Both the position numbers and the translations under genes were made by a program. Shown here in pieces: positions 22,587 to 32,763 of a stretch of DNA of 64,000 bases (positions are counted from its first letter, which is position 1; each line of letters opens with the position of its first letter). Origin of the DNA: Decorospora gaudefroyi (taxonomy: Eukaryota > Ascomycota > Dothideomycetes > Pleosporales > Pleosporaceae); NCBI GenBank assembly GCA_010015605.1, contig ML975280.1, positions 62,001 to 126,000 of the forward strand, in the 5' to 3' direction. The notes beneath the pieces are model-generated. The model had not been told where the DNA came from and searched no databases. It worked only from the letters and a program-made list of their open reading frames with translations.

Positions 22587-24898
22587 CTACTCCGTCTTCT
22601 TCCTCTTGCTCTTCCTTTCCTCATCGTCGTCAAGCGCCCCCTTGCTCACACCCATGGCCTTCATTAGTCTCAATCGATATTTCTTCACCGCCCCAGCATG
22701 CCTCGCCGCGACCTCCTTATCCGGACATCCAAGCTCACCAGGTTCGATAAGCGGCTCAATGCCCGCCTTCTTGAGCAGCGCAGGCACTTCGCTGATCAGA
22801 ACCTGATACCTCTGCTGCTCTCGGCACCAAAGAATCAGCGCGGTCAACGGTCCCGCATCCGGTCCAGTAGGTAGAGCCTGCAGCCCATGAGCGAGAGCAA
22901 GGAGCGGATAGTCCATCTTATCCCAGACTTCGTTAGTCCAATCCTCTGCCGTGTAGCCCGTGGTAGACTTGGTGACTTCCGGCTTGGGTGCAGGCGTCTC
23001 TTGACCTTCCTCATCTATATGCGCCTCCCCAACCATGGCTAGAACCCGCTTCTTTGCGGAGGTTGTCGCACTACGAATGCTGCTCAACTTGGGCATCATC
23101 TCGTCGTTTAGACCGCGCGTCATGTTGAGGATGTCGAGGATGAAGCGGGCCTGAATTCCTGCTCGCGACAGTCTGTCCGCTGCATAGCCCCAGTAGTAGT
23201 GTTGAGGAAAGTAGCTTAACAACTCCATGATAGTGAACTCGGTGTCGGCAAGGAGAGTAATGTCTGCATTAGTAGGAGTGGCCACACTCTTGAAAGGACA
23301 AAACTCGTTGGAGTGGTTGCCGTAGGCGGGCGGATCCTGGTTCTGCAGTATGCGGTTGGGGTGAGGGGTTCCAGTGAAGCCAGGGCTGTCTGACTCGACG
23401 TGCATGGCCAACATCATGAGCTCTGGAATTGGCGACTTAATTTTGCGTTTGGAGCGATAGGCACCAGTACCATGCCACTTTTTCTGAGGCGTAGGCACGA
23501 AAGCCTCGGAGGGGTTTATCTCTTTCGTTGACAGCCAGCGCCAGGCGTCGGTGAGGTCGAAGACCATGTTGGGGCAGTCGCGCTCTTCCTTCCAAGGGTA
23601 GGTGAAAACGGTGGCGAAAGTAGAAGAGGTAGGGTCAGACCTGGCACCGCTATCAATGCAGTGACCTGAGTCAGCTGTAGGAGCATGGAAGTCCAAGCGA
23701 CCCTCCCAGGGTAGTGTCCAGTCCACGCCGTCAAAATTGTAGACCTCACCATCACTACCGTCACTCAACTTCAGCATCTCTGGCAACATGCCGTATTCTG
23801 GATGCAACTCTCCACCCGGCACATACTTGTACAAGCCTCCCTGGTGCAGCTCTTCGCAAGTAAGCGGCATGGGACCGACTGGGGTGAGCTTGAATGCCTG
23901 TCGATAGGAATCAAATGCAATGGGAAGCAGACCGGACCACGAGACATGCTTCCAGCCCATCGGAAGCACGAGCTTCGGCACACGAGTGAATTCTGGTAGG
24001 CCATCAACTACAGGAACGAATTGTTGATGGAAGATCAAACGCGGATCAAGGGTCGGGTAGGGATAAGACGGATGTGTGCTTCCACCGGGCGGGTACTGCA
24101 ACTGCCAGGACAGCGAGTGCACAGTCGGAAGGCCGTTAAAGGCAATAGGGTCGACCTTGGGTGGTACAAAACTGAGTTGGGATTCCGCAGGATCTTCGTG
24201 CGATGGAAGCGGCCTGTTGCGGACAATTTTTGGGGTAGGGACCGGGAGCTGAGAAGCGTCTGAGTCTGGTATAACAAGCGTCAGTCTCATGTCTACTGGC
24301 GCGTGCATCAAGAACTTACAGATTGGTTTCGGCTGCGCGCGCAGTCTCGTGCTGCGTCGAGCGGTCGGCGAATTGAGCGAAGCTTCGAGTTCACGCGCGA
24401 CCTTATCGTCTCCGCCTATGACATCTTCGTCCGCATATGCCGTCGTCCTGGAGAAGTGTTGTTGAAGCTTATTTTCACCATCGCCAATGATATCCGCAGT
24501 TGCAGATGCAGTTCCGTTGACTACACCCTCGCTTGAACCAGCCGAAGGTGGATCAACGTTGAACTCCGAGAAGCCGGGCGTGACTGGCGAGGGTAAGCCA
24601 TGCCAATGGCCCAACGCATGTTTTGGCGCTGGCGTGGCCGGCCTTGCGAAAAGCTCAGGAAGAGCAGGGTTGCTGGCGTTGACCGCAGACGCCGTTTGTG
24701 GGGAGTTGATGTTGCCTGGCAATTCGATTAGCAAATGCCCCGCGGTACAACATGATCACTATACTCACTTGAGGTTAGATAAGACTCCCTTGCTGGAGAC
24801 GGCGTGCGGTACGGGCGGCCCATGTTTCCCGTACCTGCTGTTTTCGAAGCGTCGAGCGCAAAGGCAGCGACGTTTGGGTTGCTGCAACGGCGCTGCAT
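22587..24898 (-). CDS. Unrecognised 734-residue protein, probably nuclear
   Basis: Exons 24898-24769, 24715-24320 and 24265-22587. The first intron is 53 bp (GTGAGT...CAG). The second is 54 bp with a strong GTAAGT donor and ACTGAC branch; it is a multiple of three without a stop, so a simple ORF call would include it as coding. The N-terminal 170 residues are low-complexity, with a basic TARRSTRLRAQPKP segment. The middle has Trp/Pro/Tyr-rich blocks such as PMGWKHVSWSGLLP, DWTLPWEGRLDFH and DAWRWLSTKEINPSE. The last 200 residues are helical, and the C-terminus is DDDEERKSKRKKTE, which resembles a nuclear localisation signal. I do not recognise the family. It looks well conserved in structure, so it is unlikely to be spurious. 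Confidence 0.75.
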
Positions 24899-26735
24899 GT
24901 TGGCGGATTGAGTAGCACAGGTGACGGTGAGGAGGAACAGTGACTGATTGAGAGGGTGGTGAGCATGGTAGCTCTTGATAGAGAGCACGGTGCATCTTTA
25001 TGTATCGCGTTCACCTTCACCTTGTGGTGAGCGCAGGGGCATATGTGGAGTTAGCGTAGCTCGTGGTGAAGGTGACGCTGGATATGACGAAAATACTAAA
25101 GGATCTGAGACAGCACGACAAAATACATGATATAGGTCTGCAGCGTTATAATCTCTATACAACAATTGAGAAGTAGAAACGGTGTGGTGAGAAGAAGATT
25201 CAGAGGCTGTACCGCATGGGGTATAATGTTGTCCGAGGGAGAACAGTATGAGCCAGGACTCCGGTGGTTATACAGACTAGTAAAGGGTGTGATGCGGCCG
25301 CATCGGCTTTGTAGACTTGGCTCGATACTTTCCACTGTATCTTCACTTGGTACGCAGCATGGTGTGGCAGATCTTACCTTAGAGCTAATGTTGTGGAAGA
25401 TGCATGCCGCCGTTTCCCAATAGATTCCAAACCACGTGGTTGTTTGGGCTGAGAGGGGGTAATATCTTCTTGCTGGCTTGCCATCAGGAGGTCATGGGCA
25501 GGCATAAAATACCGGGCAGCTTTGAGACATAAGAGACCTGGTTGGCGTGAAGGATGCACTATCCAGACGTTGGTAGGAAGGTACCTATAGGTAAATGGGG
25601 CCATGGCGCTGCATAGGCCCGCCGCTCTACGACGTTCAGTTCGTTAGAGATTGAGGGCAGGAATGTATACCCATAAGCAATTCCAAAACAACGGATGAGT
25701 TCTAACGCACACATGCCCCGTAGGCCGCGATAGTGTTGGAAACGCTTCGAGGAGAGTTAGGTGACGCTCAGGACGCAAGCAGAACTAAGCCACAATTGGA
25801 CTAGCAGAATTCCCGGTTTTTGCAGCTCCCGAGGCCGCGCACGGCAGGTCTCGATCACACCTTCATCACCATCCACAGATCTCTGTATTTGTTCCTTATC
25901 TTGCTTCGCACCATTTTTTATATTGCCATTTCTTGTTCCCGATAATGGATCTTCTACACGCTGCAAGATTCTTGAGCAAGTACGACTCGTTAATACAACC
26001 TAGCTAGACTGGAGAATTTTGAGCAGCAAACTCATTTGAACTTGGGTGAGTGCGTTTTGGCCAGAAAGGATAGAGATTTGTGACGATATTGATCGTGTTT
26101 GCAACGTTTACCAGTGTCTTAGATTGTTGGTTCTCAACTAGTGTTATGATGCAGCAATCGGGGCATCTCGCAGGCTATATTAACGACATCTCTAGAGTAT
26201 CACTATACCCGCTCCTCTTTCTCTGTCTAGCCCTGGTCTCGGCGAGGTCGACAGGTCGCTTCAGATGTTACTTGAACAAAGAGCTAGACTTTGTTAGAGC
26301 AGGATGTCTTTGTCTCCTTGTTACATTCTTCTCTGTTCCAACACTATGCAGTATAAGCAGCATCCCTTTCAACATGCAAAATTTCATTCATTCCCCTATA
26401 ATCATTACAAAATGTCGGTCAGACACAAGTTCCAAGTCCCGTCACCTCGTAGCCTCTCCCCTCTTGCCTCCCTACTACCCACTGTGGATTCACAGTGTCC
26501 CCGCGCTGTAATGCAGTAGGCTTTCTAGTACCTATAAATTTTGAACATTCCCTCGCAATCACAATAGATCACCGACCGCTTCCCTCTACATACTGGGAGT
26601 TCATTCTCAACCATCAACTTCAATCACCAGTCAACCGTCTTTCGATACAACCCCTAACCGACTTTCCATTTACTTTCCAGGAAGAGAACCATTCAGCTAT
26701 CCCCCTGCCCTTGCATCTATCATCAACGAGCAGAT
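24899..26735. other. Gene-poor region upstream of the first paralogue
   Basis: About 1.8 kb. A hydrophobic open frame at 26080-26511 lacks other support. A pyrimidine-rich leader precedes the gene at 26736. No repeat or RNA gene was found. Confidence 0.45.
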
Positions 26736-28403
26736 ATGGATTCTACTATCACCTTTGAGCGCAGCGATGTCCAAAACATGCTGGACGTCGCACAGGTAGA
26801 AACCGGAGTTTTATACGGAGATATCCCTTACCTACGCGATTCGCTTCAGACGCTATTCCGCGAAGGTCTTGAGCAATGCAACGTGCAAGGGATTGACCTC
26901 ACAGAACTGCTGAGTCGGATGATGTGGTGCGAGCGAACCGTTCTAGACGCCTTCAACAAACATCGTCTCGGAAACGCCGCGACCCGTTTCAACCAGCACG
27001 TTGTTGAGCCAGATGACCTTGTCGAGTACAACGAGGCGGAGAATATCCCTGAGAGACTGGCTTTTTTTCCATTGCGTGCTATAGTTGCGAAGCACGGTAT
27101 TGATGTCGTGGCAGCACCAATTTACCAAGGCCTAGTTGCGGTCCCAAGGTCGGCTCTTGATGTCCCTACAATCAACAATGGGATGACGACCGCCGTTACG
27201 AATCCGAACACTGTGGGAAACAGGGGCACTGGTTCCGCATCAGCGAGTTACAACAAACTACAAGGCGCACCGTCTCCATTTTTACCACTTCCAGCAGGCA
27301 ACTTAACCTTCGCTGAGATTACTGCCTTCGTTCCCCAGTCCATTAAGTCTGTCGATGTCATCAACCGCATCATTCGCAACGGCGCGTACTCGACAACCAT
27401 CGCGGATATGATCAACTACTACCGTGAGATGGAACACGGCCCAATCCCAAACAACTCTGTCTACCGCATGTTAAAGGTTCCAATGGAACAGCACGCAAAG
27501 ATAGACCCGCAGTACAAGGATTGGACGGTCGCCAAGCACTCGACTTTGGCGATGCCTGCTGGTTTCAACTCAGCGAGTGTCAGCGTGGCCGGCTTCAGCA
27601 CGCCGGTCAACAACAACGCGCGCGAGGCCGCTCTCGCCGCCAATCAGCCCCCACCTTCAATCCTGTTCCGTGATCTAGCTAAAGGTGTCAAGGTCATGCC
27701 ATCTGGCGATGACGCGCTCGACCTCACCCGCTGCGTTCAGTACTCTGTTCAACATCCCAACCAAAATTTGCGTTACCCTCAGCACTTTGCTCGACTCGTC
27801 GCTCTTCTGGGAGGCCCTACTCCAGTGCGACCTGCACACCTAGATGCAGCTGCCGTCAGCAGGCGTACTTCTATTCAGAAGCTAGTGAAAGCGAGGCAAG
27901 CCAGTACACGTCAGCGCGATGATCATGGCCGCCTTCTCAAGCAGAAGAGCAAGTCTCCCGCCCATTCTGATGATGAAGAAGATACCCAGAATGTCTCTAA
28001 TGGAGCAACGCCCGACATTGGTTCCGAGAATCCCACAGGCAACTCTATGAAGCGCGAGCATGCTGCCGTTCCCGCGGACTCTGATGAAGACGCGCTATCA
28101 TCCAAACGCAGCAAAGTTTCTGCACAGAAAGCACCCGCTCGTCAGGAATGCGCCGGTCACCCCACGAAGCCAGCATCATCCCGACTCCGCAAAGAGATCC
28201 AGCCTGAGGAGATCGACTCCGAGTCTGATGGCGACGCTTATGCCGGCCCAAAAAGGCAAAAGAAGACAGTTGCCCCCGTCCGTTCATTACGTCGTACTAA
28301 GCATTTCTCGGGCTCGTACAACGTTGACAAGGCCCTACAGATTGACGAAGAGGATGAGGAACCTTTCCCAACTCCCGTGCAGCGCATTTCCACCCCACCG
28401 TAG
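26736..28403 (+). CDS. Unrecognised protein, paralogue A of a two-member local family
   Basis: A single-exon protein of 555 residues. Residues about 184-355 are homologous to residues about 115-280 of the gene at 32764. Both have an LPAG start, [TV][FT].EI.AF.P, I.R...NG, a KH..PA.[FW]N segment, and the shared core FR[DN]LA.G[VL]K..P.GDDA.DLTR. The first 180 residues are unique and helical. The C-terminal 180 residues are charged and disordered (SDDEEDTQN, GPKRQKK) with likely nuclear localisation signals. No known domain is recognised, and no enzyme motif is visible. The upstream ATG context and absence of frame breaks support a working gene. DNA or chromatin association is only a guess from the basic/acidic tail. 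Confidence 0.8.
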   Translation: MDSTITFERSDVQNMLDVAQVETGVLYGDIPYLRDSLQTLFREGLEQCNVQGIDLTELLSRMMWCERTVLDAFNKHRLGNAATRFNQHVVEPDDLVEYNEAENIPERLAFFPLRAIVAKHGIDVVAAPIYQGLVAVPRSALDVPTINNGMTTAVTNPNTVGNRGTGSASASYNKLQGAPSPFLPLPAGNLTFAEITAFVPQSIKSVDVINRIIRNGAYSTTIADMINYYREMEHGPIPNNSVYRMLKVPMEQHAKIDPQYKDWTVAKHSTLAMPAGFNSASVSVAGFSTPVNNNAREAALAANQPPPSILFRDLAKGVKVMPSGDDALDLTRCVQYSVQHPNQNLRYPQHFARLVALLGGPTPVRPAHLDAAAVSRRTSIQKLVKARQASTRQRDDHGRLLKQKSKSPAHSDDEEDTQNVSNGATPDIGSENPTGNSMKREHAAVPADSDEDALSSKRSKVSAQKAPARQECAGHPTKPASSRLRKEIQPEEIDSESDGDAYAGPKRQKKTVAPVRSLRRTKHFSGSYNVDKALQIDEEDEEPFPTPVQRISTPP

Positions 28404-28846
28404 ATGCGGAGGGTTGGCCGCAGGTAAGCCACTCACGAACCTTCCAACCAAGTCGCCTCTGGTGAGTGAAGATTTCGCACTAAGATCATGTGTCTCAGAC
28501 GCTTCCTTCTTGTCCTTTACTCTCTTTTGCGCATCCAATCATCAGTCGGTCGTCGTCTCAATTTCTTAGCTTTTACTAGCGCAGCGCGATACCCCTGGCG
28601 TTCAGTCTGCTTTATTGATTCCCTTTTTGTTTTACTTTTATCCAGTTTTTGTTACTTTGCAGTCGCGAACGCGACGTCACGAACAGGCTTTGGGACTGTT
28701 GTACATTCATTATAGCGTAGAGTTTCTTATGTTGCATAGCAAATTAATCTAATGTACAACCACCCGTGACGGAACAGCAAACGATACGCAAGATGGTTGA
28801 AGGAGGTTTAGTGGGCACGGATAAAAGAGACACATAACTACTTTCC
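28404..28846. other. Convergent 3' region
   Basis: Spacer between paralogue A and the kinase-like gene. Nothing else is supported. Confidence 0.5.
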
Positions 28847-29641
28847 CTACCCTATCTTTGGATCCTGTGCAGCTCTTGTTAGTTTTTCAGCCCATATTCG
28901 GATCTTTTTCAACGCAATTTCATCGTGCTTTCGCGCCGGCTCCGTGAAGTCTTCATCAAACCACCCTAGCGTGCCCGCTGTGATGAGTGTGTTCCCGAAT
29001 GGCTGGAATGAATCGTAATCGATAATAACGGGATCATCGCATTTGTCGACCATGATGTTCATTGGCGTGAGATCGTTGTGCGCTAGTCCAAGTGAATGAA
29101 GGTGCTGGACCGCAGCCTTGATTTTGTTCATGCAGTCTTCAACGTCGAAGTGTTGCGAATTCTTCTCTAAGCGATGCTGCAGCGTAATCGGAAGACGATC
29201 CAGGACAAGGCTGACGATACGACCACGTTTGATCAAACAGCCATGATACCTAACGATGTGTAGATGTGGGTTGCGCAGAAGAAGCTCCATTGTTTCAGCT
29301 TCATGTAACATGAGTTTTGGTAACAGGCCTGTCCCTAAGAAGTCTGGGTGTAGTTTTGGCCTTTTGAGGAAGAGAGTTTCGTCGATGAGAGGCGAAATTA
29401 CTGTGATGTCCGAAGGAGCATCGGGGTACACATCGTCATCTGGAAGACGTTGCAAACATTCTCTGATAATTTTCGAAGATTTGACTGGCCAAAGTAGGCA
29501 ACATATTCATAGGTTATATAACTAGCCGAAAGATGAGTATAGGAATATTGGATTGCCATCTTCATCATCGTCCTCGGAGAACGCCTCGTAGCGGGGGGAA
29601 AGGTCCCGAGCCGAATAGAGTGGCAACTCTTCATTGACCAT
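28847..29641 (-). pseudogene. Kinase-like protein, frame-broken
   Basis: The intact part (28847-29455) encodes a fungal protein-kinase-like catalytic region. It has NPHLHIVRYHGCL, then LGLAHNDLTPMNIMVD, which corresponds to the catalytic loop (His-Asn-Asp in place of His-Arg-Asp), then VIIDYDSFQPFG in the DFG position, and a GTLGWFDEDF activation segment. No ATG opens this frame. Upstream, coherent family-like sequence continues in other frames: MVNEELPLYSARD...NPIFLYSS from 29641, then YITYEYVAYFGQSNLRK, then IIRECLQRLPDD. The last switch sits in CGAAAATTATC, where one missing A explains it. I find no introns that join the pieces. It is therefore a decayed gene or carries assembly errors. 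The N-lobe glycine loop and Lys are not obvious, so even intact it may be a pseudokinase. Confidence 0.7.
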
Positions 29642-29956
29642 TGATTAAATCTGCTTCGACGTTGAAGTGAGGCTGATGAAATGTGGATAGAAAAAATTAG
29701 GATTTTGCGCAACCTCGCGCGGTTTGGGAGAGCAGCGGAAAATCATTTTGCCGGATCCGGTTGCCCCTGCCGCGAGACAAACAGGACAACATACCTACTG
29801 TGCCGCAGACGGATGGCAAAAGCCTCCAAGGCAACACCCATTATCCGCGTGCCATCCCCGTACCGTCTCCCTACTTTGCCTCGATCTGGCATCAAATCAA
29901 ATGAAATCGAAAGCGCACCGTACTCGCAGAGGTCGACCTGCCGGATGATCAACACG

Positions 29957-29977
29957 CACACACACACACACACACAC
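29957..29977 (+). repeat. (CA)n microsatellite
   Basis: About ten uninterrupted CA units in a non-coding stretch. Confidence 0.9.
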
Positions 29978-30559
29978 TCAAACACAACAGTAGGTCTCGG
30001 ATAAACACGCCCGCTTATGCCTCCTCGACGCGACCGACGTACCGCAAGCGACTCAGTGTGAAATGCTCTGTGCGCCCGTTTCGTTCATGGGGCTTATGGA
30101 CTGTTCTTGATAAGTCAACACGGCAGCATGCACCACTATAATGGGCCCAACACAAGCACGCTGCTAACATATAGAAACATAATGTGCGCGTCTAATAAAT
30201 TCTTTGCGGCACAGAGTGCGTTCCCCCACGCCAGGTTAGACATTACAGCGCCCGCGCACAAACTATAACAGGCCACCGCCACCACGACCATGTGCACAAC
30301 CACAGCGAGAATGACAATGCGACGTTAGCACAATGGAAATAAAAAGGGCGTGAGAAGGGCAAGTTGGTACGATGACCAACGCGGTTGGCGCAATAAGCAG
30401 GCATTGTTATCATACTCGAGGGGAGAGCCGTCATAATGCGTGAGACATGATGGTGATTACGCCAACCTGCCTTCGACTAATACATACGTGCTACTGGGGC
30501 TCTATAAGCAGCTGCCGCAACTCTTTCTTCCATAGCACCTCCCTCGATCGTTTGCGCTT
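29978..30559. other. Non-coding region
   Basis: No gene is supported. The sequence is of ordinary composition between the microsatellite and the AT-rich patch. Confidence 0.45.
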
Positions 30560-30745
30560 CTAGAGCTAGAGCTAGTTCTAATATAGGTAATGGTCTTACT
30601 ATTCTTACTAAGTTTTGCACTTTTTACTAGTTATATATTCTCTTACGCTTTAAGTAGAACCTTCTTATAGTAAATACCTTTATATATTAGTAAACTCTAG
30701 TATACTATAATATTGTAAGACCTATTATAGCCTAGCCTAGTCGTA
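30560..30745. repeat. AT-rich patch, probable RIP-mutated transposon relic
   Basis: About 185 bases, sharply more AT-rich than both flanks and full of TA-containing strings such as CTAGTT, TTATAGTA and TATACTATAATA. There is no open frame. The composition resembles the interior of the MITE at 18283-18842, but clear terminal repeats are not visible, so it is called only as a relic. Confidence 0.45.
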
Positions 30746-31421
30746 ATGCGGACGGCGCTAGTTTTCATTGGTTCGCCTATGTGCCTCGCCACGTGCTCGC
30801 CCACCGCGCCACCGCTTCCTTTCACTCCTTTTCACACTCACCTTTACTCAAGCCCGAGGTCGGGGCTGGCCATAAGTTACTATAAGTACGAGCCATGTAT
30901 TTTCAGTAACTGTGCGACGCGGGGCTGCCGTCACCGCCCGGCTCCTCAGGGAACAATATCACGCACCTCATTGGTCCACCTTCGACGTCACGATCTGTAC
31001 CCGATATTATGCACAGAACGAACCATGGGAATTCTTGTTCGACATGCCGCTCCCGAAGCAGTTATTCAGGCACTTTTTCTGCAGATAAGCGTACAGCGCA
31101 CGGTCTCCGTGCCTGCCTAGATATCCACGATCGTCCACGATCGCACACAATGGAATAGCTGGCTTGGTGACGCCCACCATCTTCACTTTCACCATACCTA
31201 CATCACCATGGTGAGAACAATAACTTCGGGAGCTTTGTGGCCTAATTGGGCGTACAATAGCGAGGCCTCATATGATCACGTCGGTATTTGTCGATCACAG
31301 TCCGAACCTTGGATCCGGCTCCACGACGAAAACTTCGCAACTGCCAAAAGTTCTAAGACTCATCTCCACAACCTGCCAGCCTTCAACTGAAATACGAAAC
31401 ACAGAAACTTCGCCGTTAGTT
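30746..31421. other. Region between AT-rich patch and coiled-coil gene
   Basis: A frame of 124 codons at 30746-31120 has no domain and poor composition. The part from about 31270 is open in frame with the next gene and could be its N-terminal extension or an upstream exon. Confidence 0.4.
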
Positions 31422-32273
31422 ATGGGATACCCACATATGCGTCCCCAAAAGTGGAATCTGGACGATTTGACCAGCAGCCCCCGAGCGTCGAAGAAGCCGA
31501 GAGGAACATGGGCAAGCCCAATCTACCAGCATCCCAATCAGCTCGTGGGCCACTATACGGCAACTTCTACGGGCACGATATCATCTATCGACACGCAATA
31601 TACGAGAAATCGACCACCACACTTCCAGGCATCCTATCTTCGCGGCAGCGCACCGACCAACGCCCAGATCACTGCGCACAAAGAGGGAAGCATCGCCAAT
31701 GCGTGGCTGCAAGAATGGCAAAAATCTCCGGAGGCATTTGGGCCATGTCGACCACTTTTCTGGCTCAACAAGCCGGCGTTTATAGACTTAGCATGTCATT
31801 CCCGCAAAACGAATCGGATCCAACTCGGCCACTGGGATAGACATCACGAGCCAATCGGGAGGAAGATTCAGCGCCTGCAACGAGAGAAAAACATAATCAG
31901 AAAGAAGAGACAGGCGCTTCAATTGGAGGTGATGAATCAGGAGGAAAGACGCAAAAAGGTGAAGCAGGCTGTACGACGGGCCGACGTGATCGATCTGACG
32001 ACAGAAGAAGAGGGAGGACAGGATGTAATGTACAGCAACCCACGTGCTTACTCCGTTGTGGAATGTCCTCCGGGGAACGATAGCAGGTGGCGGAAGATCA
32101 CAGGGCCCTGTTCACTCCAAGACGAGCTGTTTCCGCAATGTTCGCCCATCCTAGGGATGTACGACCCATCGATATACTTCTCAGCCATGAACGCTGCAGC
32201 GATAGACGACCAACAGTCATACGACCCAGCAATGTACGATCCAGCGATATGGCCCTCGGCATGCGTTGTTTGA
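31422..32273 (+). CDS. Coiled-coil protein with a SUMO-interaction-type motif
   Basis: Protein of 283 residues from MGYPHMRPQKWNLDD. The frame is open for 50 more codons upstream (from 31272), so the start is uncertain. The N-terminal half is Ser/Thr-rich with a basic KKPRG patch. A charged helix (RKIQRLQREKNIIRKKRQAL onwards) is a likely coiled coil. It is followed by ADVIDLTTEEEGG, which fits the hydrophobic-plus-acidic pattern (VIDLT then acids) of SUMO-interaction motifs. The tail has repeated YDPxxY units (MYDPSIYF, YDPAMYDPAIW). No enzymatic domain is recognised. A nuclear adaptor role is inferred from the motif alone. Confidence 0.55.
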   Translation: MGYPHMRPQKWNLDDLTSSPRASKKPRGTWASPIYQHPNQLVGHYTATSTGTISSIDTQYTRNRPPHFQASYLRGSAPTNAQITAHKEGSIANAWLQEWQKSPEAFGPCRPLFWLNKPAFIDLACHSRKTNRIQLGHWDRHHEPIGRKIQRLQREKNIIRKKRQALQLEVMNQEERRKKVKQAVRRADVIDLTTEEEGGQDVMYSNPRAYSVVECPPGNDSRWRKITGPCSLQDELFPQCSPILGMYDPSIYFSAMNAAAIDDQQSYDPAMYDPAIWPSACVV

Positions 32274-32763
32274 GATGCAAAGCGCATTCGGTCTGCCGCA
32301 GGGCTGAACAAGCTCGGAAATCATGTTTTCGGATAGTATTAGAGGCGTGTCCGACTACTGCCTCACTGCCCCGGCAACCAGTCACGCGACTCTCAAGAAA
32401 TGACGTTGTCATGAGGGATGGGAAGGCTCTTGTCACAGCTGAAATAAGATTTCACTCTTCTGTAAACATACGGAACTTCACTGTAGCAACCATTCCTCTA
32501 GGTACCACTGCTTGGGTGGGGCCTAGTTACAGACTTTCCAGCTCCTCTCATGTTATTCACGCTGCTCTGCCTTGGCCTCTCATGTATATAGAATCGGCGC
32601 ACCCTCTCTCTCTACTACACTTCAGTCTTCAGTTCGCTCTTCTTCTACCTCAACTACCTCAACCTGAACCAAAAGCTTTCTACTCTACTACTGAAATCAG
32701 AAACACCACAAGCAAGACATAGACTCTCTTTCAAACTCTCTTTCTACTCCCAGCACGCCAATC
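32274..32763. other. Intergenic region upstream of paralogue B
   Basis: This holds the promoter and pyrimidine-rich leader of paralogue B. A TATATA-like string lies near 32583. No gene was seen. Confidence 0.5.
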
